20,651 nt of DNA from a virus. The notes below the pieces were generated by a model. It searched no databases, was not told the origin of the DNA, and worked only from the letters and a program-made list of their open reading frames with translations. Both the position numbers and the translations under genes were made by a program. The stretch lies in IMG/VR virus record IMGVR_UViG_3300031902_000291, positions 1-20,651 of that record, one strand, 5' to 3'. Below, piece by piece: positions 14,439-20,651 of the stretch. Within the stretch, counting starts at the first letter, position 1. Each line of letters begins with the position of its first letter.

Positions 14439-14851
14439 ATTTTGTCTTTGTATTGATCTTCAAATTCTGGGAAGACATAATCGCTTGGAAGGGGAAGGAT
14501 GATCCCCAGTTCACCGGAGGCGAACCTTTGAATCTTGTCAAGGTATTCCTTGAACTCCAGAGTGTTCAGATTCTTGGTTGACATAGTGCCTTCCATCTCT
14601 TCTCCAAACACGCTGATCGTTCTTTTTTTAAGAAACTTTTCCTTGAAGTAGTTATGCAGTTCCTCCGAGTCATACTCACCCTCGGTTTCCTTGCATATAC
14701 AGGCATACCACAGCCACATCAGCCTGTTCTGGGAGTAGGTTCTCTTGTCGTGATGCACGTTAATCGAGACTTCGTAACGTCTGTCAGGAAGTTGGTCAAT
14801 GTGATCCTTGACCCTTTGCTTGTCGGAAAAAGTATTTATTCGAAAAAGCAT
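14435..14851 (-). CDS. ninB: NinB/Orf-like recombination mediator
   Basis: This 138-residue protein follows the lambda NinB (Orf) layout: N-terminal strands with YEVSINVHHDKRTYSQNRLMW (26-46), where S40-Q41-N42 matches the family's RSxxQN core, then a helical ETEGEYDSEELHNYFKEKF, GTMSTKNLNTLEFKEYLDKI (88-107) and a Pro-rich end (GIILPLPSDY). Orf binds single-stranded DNA and SSB and can replace RecFOR functions in lambda recombination. It overlaps the PD-(D/E)XK-like gene by 4 bp. Upstream lies the 121-bp gap with a hairpin. Confidence 0.82.
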   Translation of the reverse strand: MLFRINTFSDKQRVKDHIDQLPDRRYEVSINVHHDKRTYSQNRLMWLWYACICKETEGEYDSEELHNYFKEKFLKKRTISVFGEEMEGTMSTKNLNTLEFKEYLDKIQRFASGELGIILPLPSDYVFPEFEDQYKDKI

Positions 14852-14942
14852 GGCTGTATTTGTAGTCTCGTTTAAAATGCTTTACTTTACCCCTATCAGG
14901 TCAGTTTACTGATTTGTTGTGATCATGTGGTGTGATTACGGG

Positions 14943-14964
14943 ATGGGACGCTTCGGTGTCCCAT
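14943..14964. other. Strong hairpin with TTCG loop in operon gap
   Basis: ATGGGACGC (14943-14951) and GTGTCCCAT (14956-14964) pair around a TTCG loop on the + strand, with one G-T wobble. On the - strand the same position is an A-C mismatch, leaving a 7-bp stem with an 8-nt loop. It starts 9 bp downstream of the stop of the 14973 gene. No T-tract follows on the - strand. A smaller inverted repeat TCAGT/ACTGA is at 14901-14912. The gap 14852-14972 holds no credible gene. Confidence 0.5.
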
Positions 14965-14972
14965 TCTTCGTT

Positions 14973-15203
14973 TCATTCCGGTAGGGAATCGAATTCTTTC
15001 ATCTCAAGGTTGCGGTGTTCTTCCTTGATCCGATGATCCATGAATGACTTCGCTCTCTGAAGTTCGTAGGTAAGAAATCCGAGTGCTTGTTTTGATACAT
15101 TGGCAACTGCGTTGGCTCTGGCGACATCGATTTCATTCCTGTCGAGTTTTTCAAGTGTGGTACATAGGTTAGCGAATAGGCTCTTGCTGTTTACTGGTTT
15201 CAT
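14973..15203 (-). CDS. Small helical phage protein
   Basis: This 76-residue protein is helical throughout: LFANLCTTLEKLDRNEIDVA, then ANAVANVSKQALGFLTYELQ and RAKSFMDHR. The pattern L-x-x-x-x-x-LD-x-x-E/G-I-D-V followed by A-x-A-x-A-N and YEL-x-RA occurs in a small phage-protein family I recall from prophages, always without known function. It overlaps the upstream gene by 35 bp and precedes the hairpin gap. Confidence 0.72.
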   Translation of the reverse strand: MKPVNSKSLFANLCTTLEKLDRNEIDVARANAVANVSKQALGFLTYELQRAKSFMDHRIKEEHRNLEMKEFDSLPE

Positions 15204-15522
15204 TTTCGATGGATTTAATTTTGCGTATTAATTGAAGGTATTTTCTGACAGCAGATTTTGTATCTGGGTCAATTGTTTCGTATGTAGATTTATTCAAGCG
15301 GAAATAAGAATGGAATAAATAATAGTCGGTTAATTTTTCAACATAACTCTTGGCGTAGACCTTTGCCGTAACTGCTATTTTTTCTTTGTTCCTTGCTTTA
15401 AATTCTCTGGTTCGGGCACATATTTTTTCTTTGTTCGTTTGATAATAACCTCTTCGCCAAGTATTCTTTCTTATTCGCTTCAAGCGAAGTCTCTCTTGTT
15501 TTTCTTCTTCGGTTTCCTTCAT
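15169..15522 (-). CDS. Basic Lys-rich phage protein
   Basis: This 117-residue protein has an N-terminal half that is strongly basic, with NKEKI twice (NKEKICARTREFK and NKEKIAVTAKVYA), a repeat style often seen at the start of phage HNH-type or DNA-associated proteins. No HNH or zinc motif follows. The second half (DYYLFHSYFRLNKSTYETID) is unrecognised. It may bind nucleic acid. The ATG at 15522 lies 1 bp after the upstream stop. Confidence 0.7.
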   Translation of the reverse strand: MKETEEEKQERLRLKRIRKNTWRRGYYQTNKEKICARTREFKARNKEKIAVTAKVYAKSYVEKLTDYYLFHSYFRLNKSTYETIDPDTKSAVRKYLQLIRKIKSIENETSKQQEPIR

Positions 15523-15523
15523 T

Positions 15524-15745
15524 TCAGAATGGGGTTTTATTCACGGGTTTCTTTTTGCCACATCTCTTGCAGACCCCAGTTTTTGTATCGGGAAGATGCC
15601 CCCACCACAGTCGGCATTTAAACTTATAGAATCGGCTTTTTTGTCGGGAGACTTCCAGATCAATTGTCTCGCTCTTCCTTTCAAGACCTTCAAGAATATC
15701 GGTGATTCCTCTTAAATGCTCTCTTAATTCGCTAAACGCATCCAT
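15524..15745 (-). CDS. Small zinc-ribbon-like protein (DUF1660-like)
   Basis: This 73-residue protein has a helical N-terminus (about 1-35) followed by CRLWWGHLP (C44, H50) and GVCKRCGKKK (C59, C62). The C-x-x-x-x-GH...C-x-R-CGK pattern resembles the DUF1660 prophage family and suggests one zinc site. The function of that family is not known to me. It lies between the MBL-fold gene and the Lys-rich gene, with gaps of 9 and 1 bp. Confidence 0.68.
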   Translation of the reverse strand: MDAFSELREHLRGITDILEGLERKSETIDLEVSRQKSRFYKFKCRLWWGHLPDTKTGVCKRCGKKKPVNKTPF

Positions 15746-15754
15746 GATTTTTAG

Positions 15755-16519
15755 TTAAAATGGTGTGATATTGAATGGTATTCTCATCCCTTTCTCAGCC
15801 ACATGAACCGTCTTTCCGGTCTGCTCGGTAATTCTCTTTTTGAACATTTCGGAGTCACTGTTCTGGTCTGAAAGGTGTATTAATACTATATTGTTTACAT
15901 TTGTAATCCGGTTAGCACGTAGTAATTCCTGTAGTGTTTCAAGGCTCATGTGCGAATTTTTGATCCGATAGTAGACCTTCGTGTGAACCGATCCGTTGTC
16001 GAGATTCCGACTGAGTATTTCTTCTGAATAGTTGGCCTCTATGAGGAGTTGGTTGAGTCCGATGTTCTTAAAATTAAAGGGGCACATAAAGGTGTCCGAA
16101 ATGAAAAGTACAGTACCGCATTCCTTATGTCGGATCAGGTAGCCTACTGGCATCTTGGCATCGTGGATGATATCAAAAGCAAGGACTTCGAAGTTGCCGA
16201 TTTGAGCCTTTGGTTTGATTGCGTCCTTAATGTTGGCTGATTGGATAGCGTGATATCTATGCCCTTTCAGTGCCAGTGCATCCAGTGTTCCTTGGGACGC
16301 ATAGATGTCGATTCCCATCTTGGCATAGTTCTTGGCGAACTTGGCATGATCACCATGCTCATGACTGATGATGCACCCTTTGATGTCCAGTAATGAAACG
16401 TCATTCTCGCTGAGAATCTTCCCCAAAGGCATCCCTGCCTCGATAGCAAGGATACCATCTGATGCTATCAGGAGGTAGGAATTACCCTTGGATGAAGAGC
16501 CGTTGATCAGGAGTTCCAT
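15755..16519 (-). CDS. MBL-fold metallohydrolase, candidate nuclease partner of RecT
   Basis: This 254-residue protein has a full metallo-beta-lactamase metal site: HEHGDH at 53-58, H119 in DIIHD, D142 in FISDTF and H215 in VLIHLSD; H190 (NSHMS) may also take part. The start GSSSKGNSYLL is typical of the YycJ/WalJ-like branch, which includes nuclease-like enzymes. It begins 1 bp after recT ends. Phage recombinases of the RecT type usually act with a 5'-3' exonuclease (RecE, YqaJ or lambda Exo), and none of these is seen, so this protein is the best candidate for that job. That functional link is inference. Confidence 0.85.
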   Translation of the reverse strand: MELLINGSSSKGNSYLLIASDGILAIEAGMPLGKILSENDVSLLDIKGCIISHEHGDHAKFAKNYAKMGIDIYASQGTLDALALKGHRYHAIQSANIKDAIKPKAQIGNFEVLAFDIIHDAKMPVGYLIRHKECGTVLFISDTFMCPFNFKNIGLNQLLIEANYSEEILSRNLDNGSVHTKVYYRIKNSHMSLETLQELLRANRITNVNNIVLIHLSDQNSDSEMFKKRITEQTGKTVHVAEKGMRIPFNITPF

Positions 16520-16520
16520 T

Positions 16521-17420
16521 TCAGAAGTCTCTTGTTGGTGTCTGGGGAGGAAACATCTCGGCCTGTTTTTCCACCTTTGCCTCGGTCTTTGGGGGAATTA
16601 CATTTGTAACTTCTGGAGCAGGAGCAGGGGTTTCGACTGGTGGTGGACTGGTGGTGACATTTGAACTGACATCCTCGAAACTTATCTCAACGGTGTTGGC
16701 CTGATCCATCAAGGCATCGTCTTCCTCCTCATCTCTCGTAATCTTAAGGTAGCCATCCGAAGCAGTGTTCATGATATATTTACAGGCTCTCTGGACTACG
16801 CTTTTCTTAGCCATCTCGTCACGGAAGTTTTTGTGGGCAGGGGATGCTCCATTGGTTTTTCCCTGCTCCCATGCCTTCTTGATCTGGCTCATGTTCATGA
16901 TCGTAACCTCTGCCGTTCCGTCTTCCATCGTGGTAATGGCATATGCTCCCCTTATCTTGTCGTTGTCGATGGTTTCAAAATTCTGGGTGTGCTTGACGAT
17001 CTTTTTGCGACCAGAGGAAGACTCTATTTCGTAGACGAACTCGTCTCCCTCGTAGATTACGTTGGCAGTTACGTGTTTCATGCCCACCCGCTTTGCCATC
17101 GCAATCGATCCGAAGTAGGACTTGCTCAGTTTTAACTTATTCCCATAGGGGATGAAGTAGCACTGGTTCTTCTGCGGACTCAAGCCTTGGACAACCATGT
17201 CCAGTAGGCAGGTGGCAACCGAATCCTTGGTGCAGGTTTCAAGGGGTTTCGCATCATGCCCTTGCAGAATGATGTAGGCTGATTTGAGAGCGTTCTCTGG
17301 TGAGTAATCTGGAGGCAGGATCAAAGCCTTGGCCTGTGTAAATGCCTGTATCTTGGCAAGTACCTGATCGGAGATGTTCTTTTCCTGCACGGCAGGAGTA
17401 GTGTTCTTTGGGTCTGTCAT
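16521..17420 (-). CDS. recT: RecT-family single-strand annealing recombinase
   Basis: This 299-residue protein contains the RecT core: LDMVVQGLSPQKNQCYFIPYG (about 72-92), KLKLSKSYFGSIAMAKRVG (94-112), VIYEGDEFVYEI, HTQNF, IRGAYAI, and FRDEMAKKSVVQRACKYI (about 197-214). RecT binds single-stranded DNA and anneals complementary strands in phage recombination. The C-terminal ~70 residues are acidic then Pro-rich (SPPPVETPAPAPEV) and likely disordered, a possible SSB-like tail for partner binding. Its neighbours are an SbcC-like ATPase upstream and an MBL hydrolase downstream. Confidence 0.94.
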   Translation of the reverse strand: MTDPKNTTPAVQEKNISDQVLAKIQAFTQAKALILPPDYSPENALKSAYIILQGHDAKPLETCTKDSVATCLLDMVVQGLSPQKNQCYFIPYGNKLKLSKSYFGSIAMAKRVGMKHVTANVIYEGDEFVYEIESSSGRKKIVKHTQNFETIDNDKIRGAYAITTMEDGTAEVTIMNMSQIKKAWEQGKTNGASPAHKNFRDEMAKKSVVQRACKYIMNTASDGYLKITRDEEEDDALMDQANTVEISFEDVSSNVTTSPPPVETPAPAPEVTNVIPPKTEAKVEKQAEMFPPQTPTRDF

Positions 17421-17430
17421 TGTTGGGGGG

Positions 17431-17781
17431 TTATTTGCGTTCTCTTTTTGTAATTACTTGGCATTGGATGTAGGAGAAAAACTCCTTGGCTACGTGCCGA
17501 ATCTCGAAGCCGTTATTGAAAATCAGTCCGTAGTCATGGACGAGCCTGTCAATCCGAAAGGTGGACTGGGTGCTTTTCTGGACGATCTCTACGTTGTTCC
17601 AATATTCGACTCTCGCCCTGACTCCGATCTTCTCAACCAGAAATCTCAGGTTGGTCTTCCCTGTCAGGGTCTCGACAGTTGTGTATTCCATCTTCAGTAG
17701 TAGTTTCTCTTCCTTGATCCTTGCTCTGTCGGCTTGCTTGGTGGTCTTCTTTTTTTCGAGGGTCTCTGCTCTTTCTGTCAT
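17431..17781 (-). CDS. Unknown protein between ATPase and RecT
   Basis: In this 116-residue protein, the first 35 residues are highly charged and helical (EKKKTTKQADRARIKEEKLL). A beta-rich part follows (TTVETLTGKTNLRFLVEKIG; VRARVEYWNNVEIVQ; FRIDRLVHDYGLIFN). It sits 3 bp after the ATPase stop and 10 bp before recT, in the heart of the recombination cassette, so it may be an accessory protein there. No family is recognised. Confidence 0.72.
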   Translation of the reverse strand: MTERAETLEKKKTTKQADRARIKEEKLLLKMEYTTVETLTGKTNLRFLVEKIGVRARVEYWNNVEIVQKSTQSTFRIDRLVHDYGLIFNNGFEIRHVAKEFFSYIQCQVITKRERK

Positions 17782-17784
17782 GGC

Positions 17785-19713
17785 CTATGTTATTTTGAGG
17801 GTTTTGTCGGTGGTAACGTACAGAAGGATGGTCTGCGCCTCGGTCGGGATGAATTGGTTGACCGCCTCTGCGTTGTCGATGATGATGGGTACTGATATAC
17901 CGTAGTGTTTCGAGAGAGCGTTGATGATGTCGATCCCTGCGTTGATCTGGTCGGCTCTGTTGGCATCGCTGAAGGGGACTCCATTGACCATAGTCTCGAA
18001 TACCTGACGTTCTCCTCCGGTAACCAGAGTCTCGTACAACTTAAACTTGACGATTGTGAACTTGTCGTTGACGGCCTGTTCAACCATCAGCATCTTTGTC
18101 TTCTGAAAAGATTCGATGGTAAACTCGGTCTTCTCCAGTTCCGACAAGTCTTTGGCATGGAGTGACTCTTCTTTTTTCAACTCGTTAACACGTTTGGAGT
18201 TGCGCTCAATCTGGTCTCTGGTGGCAAGTTGCCTCTTAAGTTCAGTGACACCTTCCAGTAGGACATCCCGCATCTCACGCTGATCGGTAACGTCTGCAAC
18301 CTTGAGTTCTGGCAGTGGCTTCTCGACAGTGGCTTTGAGACTCTGGTACTGATTGTTTCCTTGTGTCAACACTAAGGTCTCGGCAAGTTCCTGTCGTGGC
18401 TTCTGGGATTCAGTGGTGAGTAGTTTTTGTTGTTCAGTGAGTTTGTCGATCTCATGTTCCGCATCTAATATCTGTATCTCAGTAGAGAGTTTGCGCTTGG
18501 CTAATCCCTTGCCGTTTGAATTGATTGACTCCAGTTTTTCTGCCTTCTCTTTTTTGAACAGGATCAGTTGTGTCTCCTCGGCATCCGCAATGTTGCTGTT
18601 TGCAAGTGGCTGACCGCACTTGGAGCAGGTCAGGCTGTCTTTGTTGTAGACGAACTCCCTCTTGTTTTCATTCTCCCAATCCTCACGCAGTTGAGTAATG
18701 CTTTTATCGATCGAAGTCAGCGAATCTTTGTAGTTGGTCATCAGAAACTGTAGTCTGGACAGTTCGTTCTCGGTCGGTCGGAGTTGTGCAGTGGCTCGGC
18801 TTATGGTGATATTGTATTCGTTGACATCCTGCATATTCTTTGTTCTGAGATCGTTCTCGATCTCTGCCATCAATTTCTTGGCTGAAAAGTTGGCATCGTA
18901 ATGGCTCTGGATTGATGTGTTGGCCTTGGTGGTCTGGTCGATGATCCCATCGATCTCGGAGTTGAGTTGTTTGACGGCCTTCTCTTTCTCCTTGATCTCT
19001 GCCTCGATGGTTGCCCAATCAAGTGTGTCGGGATTATTATGAAGGACTTCATCAATGCGGTAGGAATAGGATTCCAGAATTTTCTTCAGTGTTGCCTTCT
19101 GTGCGGTCACCTCACGCTTGTATTCTTCAAGTGATTTAAGGTCGGATAGTCGGGCAAACAGTTCACGGTATGCTATGTTGTCACCCATAGCCATTGCATC
19201 GGTAATATCGCCTCCCATGCGGACTATAACATCCCTGCGCTCGGTCTCCTTCAACTGGACATTAAAGAACAGGGGGATGGTCAATATCTTCCAGAGACTT
19301 TCTGGGGTGATCTCGTCTACCTTCCGGTAGAACTCGCCAAGTGTACAGGGTACTTCGTTCCAGAACATCTCCGACTCATTGGACTCGTAGGTCAGGGTCT
19401 CTGATCCCCGCTTGCGTGTCCATTTTTCTCTGTAGACCCTCTTGGCCTTGACCTCAAACTCGTCAACCATGAAACACATCTCGACAGAGTGGTCGGCACG
19501 GTTCAGTGCGGTGTTGACAGTGTTCTTGATGCTGAATGATTTTTCATTCTGGGAGTTTTTCCCGAAGAAGAGCCAGTTGATCGCATCTATGATGGTGGTC
19601 TTGCCTGTCTTGTTCGCTCCTTCGATGATCGTGTTCTGGTGGAAGAGAACCAGAAGATTCTCACAGCCTTTAAAGTTTGTGATCCTGAGTGATTGGAATT
19701 GTACGGTCTTCAT
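17785..19713 (-). CDS. Rad50/SbcC-like SMC-type ATPase
   Basis: This 642-residue protein starts with LRITNFKGCENL and Walker A GANKTGKTT (32-40). A long coiled coil runs from about 185 to 540, broken by a CxxC zinc-hook motif (C363-S-K-C366 in LTCSKCGQPLAN). The C-terminal ATPase half has DANRADQINAGIDIINAL and a Walker B-like VPIIIDNAEAV (608-618; D613, E616). Hook proteins of this type hold two DNA ends or act with a nuclease; no Mre11/SbcD gene is seen. It is about half to two-thirds the length of bacterial SbcC, as expected for a phage form. Its neighbours recT and the MBL gene suggest a joint recombination role. Confidence 0.88.
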   Translation of the reverse strand: MKTVQFQSLRITNFKGCENLLVLFHQNTIIEGANKTGKTTIIDAINWLFFGKNSQNEKSFSIKNTVNTALNRADHSVEMCFMVDEFEVKAKRVYREKWTRKRGSETLTYESNESEMFWNEVPCTLGEFYRKVDEITPESLWKILTIPLFFNVQLKETERRDVIVRMGGDITDAMAMGDNIAYRELFARLSDLKSLEEYKREVTAQKATLKKILESYSYRIDEVLHNNPDTLDWATIEAEIKEKEKAVKQLNSEIDGIIDQTTKANTSIQSHYDANFSAKKLMAEIENDLRTKNMQDVNEYNITISRATAQLRPTENELSRLQFLMTNYKDSLTSIDKSITQLREDWENENKREFVYNKDSLTCSKCGQPLANSNIADAEETQLILFKKEKAEKLESINSNGKGLAKRKLSTEIQILDAEHEIDKLTEQQKLLTTESQKPRQELAETLVLTQGNNQYQSLKATVEKPLPELKVADVTDQREMRDVLLEGVTELKRQLATRDQIERNSKRVNELKKEESLHAKDLSELEKTEFTIESFQKTKMLMVEQAVNDKFTIVKFKLYETLVTGGERQVFETMVNGVPFSDANRADQINAGIDIINALSKHYGISVPIIIDNAEAVNQFIPTEAQTILLYVTTDKTLKIT

Positions 19714-19909
19714 GGTGTAATTTGTAAACGGTGTCAGTCATTAACTTGTCTCTCTCTGCCTTGGTAAGGAATAGTTTCTCGGTTGCCTTCTGGTCTTTGC
19801 GGAACTCCAGATATTTGTGGATCATCCAGATGATGTAGATCAGGGCGATTACGAATAAGTAGAAGAGCGCATCTCGGTATTCACCGATTGAAGTGATCGT
19901 GTTGTGCAT
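19670..19909 (-). CDS. Small single-span membrane protein
   Basis: This 79-residue protein has a short N-terminus, then one membrane span (residues about 14-33, ALFYLFVIALIYIIWMIHKY), then a charged helix (EFRKDQKATEKLFLTKAERD). The last 44 bp overlap the start of the ATPase gene, in another frame. There are only 3 bp between the upstream stop and its ATG. Such small membrane proteins in phage early operons can be superinfection or host-takeover factors, but nothing here shows that. Confidence 0.68.
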   Translation of the reverse strand: MHNTITSIGEYRDALFYLFVIALIYIIWMIHKYLEFRKDQKATEKLFLTKAERDKLMTDTVYKLHHEDRTIPITQDHKL

Positions 19910-19912
19910 GGG

Positions 19913-20254
19913 TTAAGGATTTATTGATGGGACTGCCGACTTTCTGGTGACTGGAGGTTTGTTTCCGTTGACTCTGGCTGTGCCGTGGAGGTTGAACAGG
20001 AGGAGGTCTGCTTTACGGAACTTTGGTTTGCCTTGGACTGTCACCGTCCAGAGGTCACCGCTTCGGAGTGCCTTGGGTATTCCATCTTTCAAATGCAGAA
20101 ATTTTCTTGTCTGCCTCAATGACATGAGTTCTGGGAGGCTGTCCTCTGGTTTGTGCTTTGCTTCCAATGCCAGTGCTTTGCCTGTCTTCTCGATCAGGGA
20201 GGCAACCAACTCAATGAAGTCGTGGTCGGCAAGGAGTCGTTTGTAGTCGCTCAT
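19913..20254 (-). CDS. MerR/excisionase-like helix-turn-helix protein
   Basis: In this 113-residue protein, residues about 43-88 read LPELMSLRQTRKFLHLKDGI then LRSGDLWTVTVQGKPKFRKA then DLLLF. This follows the helix_turn_helix_17/excisionase pattern (L-x-x-x-x-A/T-x-x-L at the first helix, G-x-L-x-x-x-x-x-G-x-x-x-x-x-x-x-DL at the wing). The N-terminal helix and the basic, Pro-rich tail are not recognised. It may regulate the early operon or act as an excisionase; no integrase is in the window. A TTTGCAAA motif lies directly in front of its start. Confidence 0.62.
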   Translation of the reverse strand: MSDYKRLLADHDFIELVASLIEKTGKALALEAKHKPEDSLPELMSLRQTRKFLHLKDGIPKALRSGDLWTVTVQGKPKFRKADLLLFNLHGTARVNGNKPPVTRKSAVPSINP

Positions 20255-20262
20255 TTTGCAAA

Positions 20263-20514
20263 TTATTTGTAAAGGGTTGTAATTCCGAAGTTTGCGAAAT
20301 TGCGTTTGACAATTTCCACCTCGTTGATCTTGATTTTATTGCCTTTTTTGGGGATCATTAACCTCCTTTGCCCCAGTTTCTTATGGGAGAAGGTCTGTTT
20401 AGACCAAGCGCATTCCTGCATTAAGTTGGCTTTCAGTGTCTTGGAGTCGGTGACACTTAATTTAACAAATTGTGGATAAAATCCACAAAAAATTCCGCTA
20501 TCGAGTATTGACAT
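20263..20514 (-). CDS. Small possible DNA-binding protein, first gene of early operon
   Basis: This 83-residue protein is the first gene after the leader and promoter. It has a beta-like N-terminus with CGFYPQFVKLS, then a helix-turn-helix-like stretch (LKANLMQECAWSKQTFSHKK) that loosely resembles small regulators with a helix and the motif W/V-S-x-x-T-F, and a final helix (EVEIVKRNFANFGI). The evidence is weak; it may be a Cro-like regulator. The coding sequence contains the DnaA-box palindrome near codons 9-15. Confidence 0.62.
   Translation of the reverse strand: MSILDSGIFCGFYPQFVKLSVTDSKTLKANLMQECAWSKQTFSHKKLGQRRLMIPKKGNKIKINEVEIVKRNFANFGITTLYK
20470..20488. promoter_or_regulatory. DnaA-box palindrome
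   Basis: The arms TTGTGGAT (20470-20477) and ATCCACAA (20481-20488) pair around a 3-bp spacer. On the - strand it reads TTATCCACA exactly, the classical DnaA box (20471-20479). The second half differs from a box at two positions. It lies next to a very AT-rich region, which is the layout of an origin, but it is inside a coding region and no box array is visible. Confidence 0.5.
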
Positions 20515-20522
20515 ATCGATTT

Positions 20523-20587
20523 TTTGTTTACGTTTGTAACGATTAAGAATTCAAATTTGCAAATTGATTGTTGCAAACGTAAACAAA
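20523..20587. repeat. Long inverted repeat in early leader
   Basis: TTTGTTTACGTTTG (20523-20536) and CAAACGTAAACAAA (20574-20587) are perfect 14-bp arms separated by 37 bp. Between them lies AATTTGCAAATT (20554-20565), a 12-bp palindrome. A further TTTGCAAA is at 20608-20615, and TTGTTA-T-TAACAA at 20618-20630. The right arm overlaps the -7 box of the early promoter, so it could be an operator. The whole stretch 20515-20651 is AT-rich and I see no gene in it. Confidence 0.6.
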
Positions 20588-20604
20588 CAATTTGCATTTC
20601 CAAA
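20574..20604 (-). promoter_or_regulatory. Bacteroidetes-type promoter for early operon
   Basis: On the - strand, TTTG (20604-20601) is followed by 19 bases and then TACGTTTG (20581-20574). This matches the Bacteroidetes primary-sigma consensus TTTG-N19-21-TAnnTTTG. The expected start is near 20568, leaving a leader of about 55 nt before the first ATG at 20514. The -7 box coincides with one arm of the long inverted repeat, so binding of a repressor there would block it. Confidence 0.62.
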
Positions 20605-20651
20605 AGATTTGCAAACATTGTTATTAACAATTTTCTGTTGAATTTAATTGT

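Noticed and set aside
14923-14976. 17-codon frame overlapping the stop of the 14973 gene on the - strand
   Set aside because: It is too short, and its sequence is explained by the hairpin arms.
20507-20536. Promoter on the + strand using the left arm of the inverted repeat
   Set aside because: The -7 box is good, but the upstream element is ATTG at 18 bp instead of TTTG at 19-21, and no + strand gene follows within the window.
1-20651. tRNA, rRNA or insertion sequence
   Set aside because: Reading through, I saw no cloverleaf-like tRNA sequence, no rRNA and no transposase; a tRNA search program was not available, so this is a reading by eye.

Overview
The window looks like part of the genome of a tailed phage or prophage of a Bacteroidota (Bacteroidetes) host. 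Four things point there: tail proteins built from domains common in that phylum (FISUMP/Fib_succ_major and BspA-type leucine-rich repeats); gene starts without clear Shine-Dalgarno sequences; a good match to the Bacteroidetes promoter (TTTG-N19-TACGTTTG) in the right-hand leader; and tightly packed genes with ATGA overlaps. No integrase, portal, capsid or terminase gene lies in the window, so lifestyle and exact taxon cannot be set.

There are two convergent blocks. The left block (1-9321, + strand) is a late/virion block. It holds the end of a FISUMP tail protein, a coiled-coil protein with a C-terminal membrane anchor, an M15 peptidase (probable endolysin), three fibre-like proteins, a 795-residue BspA-like repeat protein with about 21 repeats of 25 residues, a Tyr/Trp-rich small protein, a likely lysis/membrane cluster (holin-like protein plus two duplicated single-span proteins), two possibly paralogous unknown proteins and a Pro-rich unknown. 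A two-part hairpin at 9323-9359 separates the blocks.

The right block (9350-20651, - strand) is a single early operon read right to left. From its start it holds an AT-rich leader with promoter, long inverted repeat and a DnaA-box palindrome; a small possible regulator; a MerR/excisionase-like HTH protein; a small membrane protein; a Rad50/SbcC-like ATPase with a CxxC hook; an unknown; RecT; an MBL-fold hydrolase; small zinc and unknown proteins; lambda Nin-like recombination proteins (NinB, NinG) flanking a PD-(D/E)XK-like protein; small unknowns; an HNH protein; a replication initiator; a DnaB-type helicase; an unknown; a protein resembling only DnaA domain IV; and a possible 32-residue membrane peptide.

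Read together, the right block handles replication (initiator, helicase, DnaA-IV-like protein) and recombination (ATPase, RecT, MBL nuclease candidate, NinB/NinG). The left block handles host attachment and lysis. The most unusual features are the Trp/Cys-ladder repeat fibre, a strand-switching G-run tract with a palindrome inside the replication-initiator gene (possible origin), a free-standing DnaA domain IV protein alongside a palindromic DnaA box, and a split FISUMP arrangement at the left edge.
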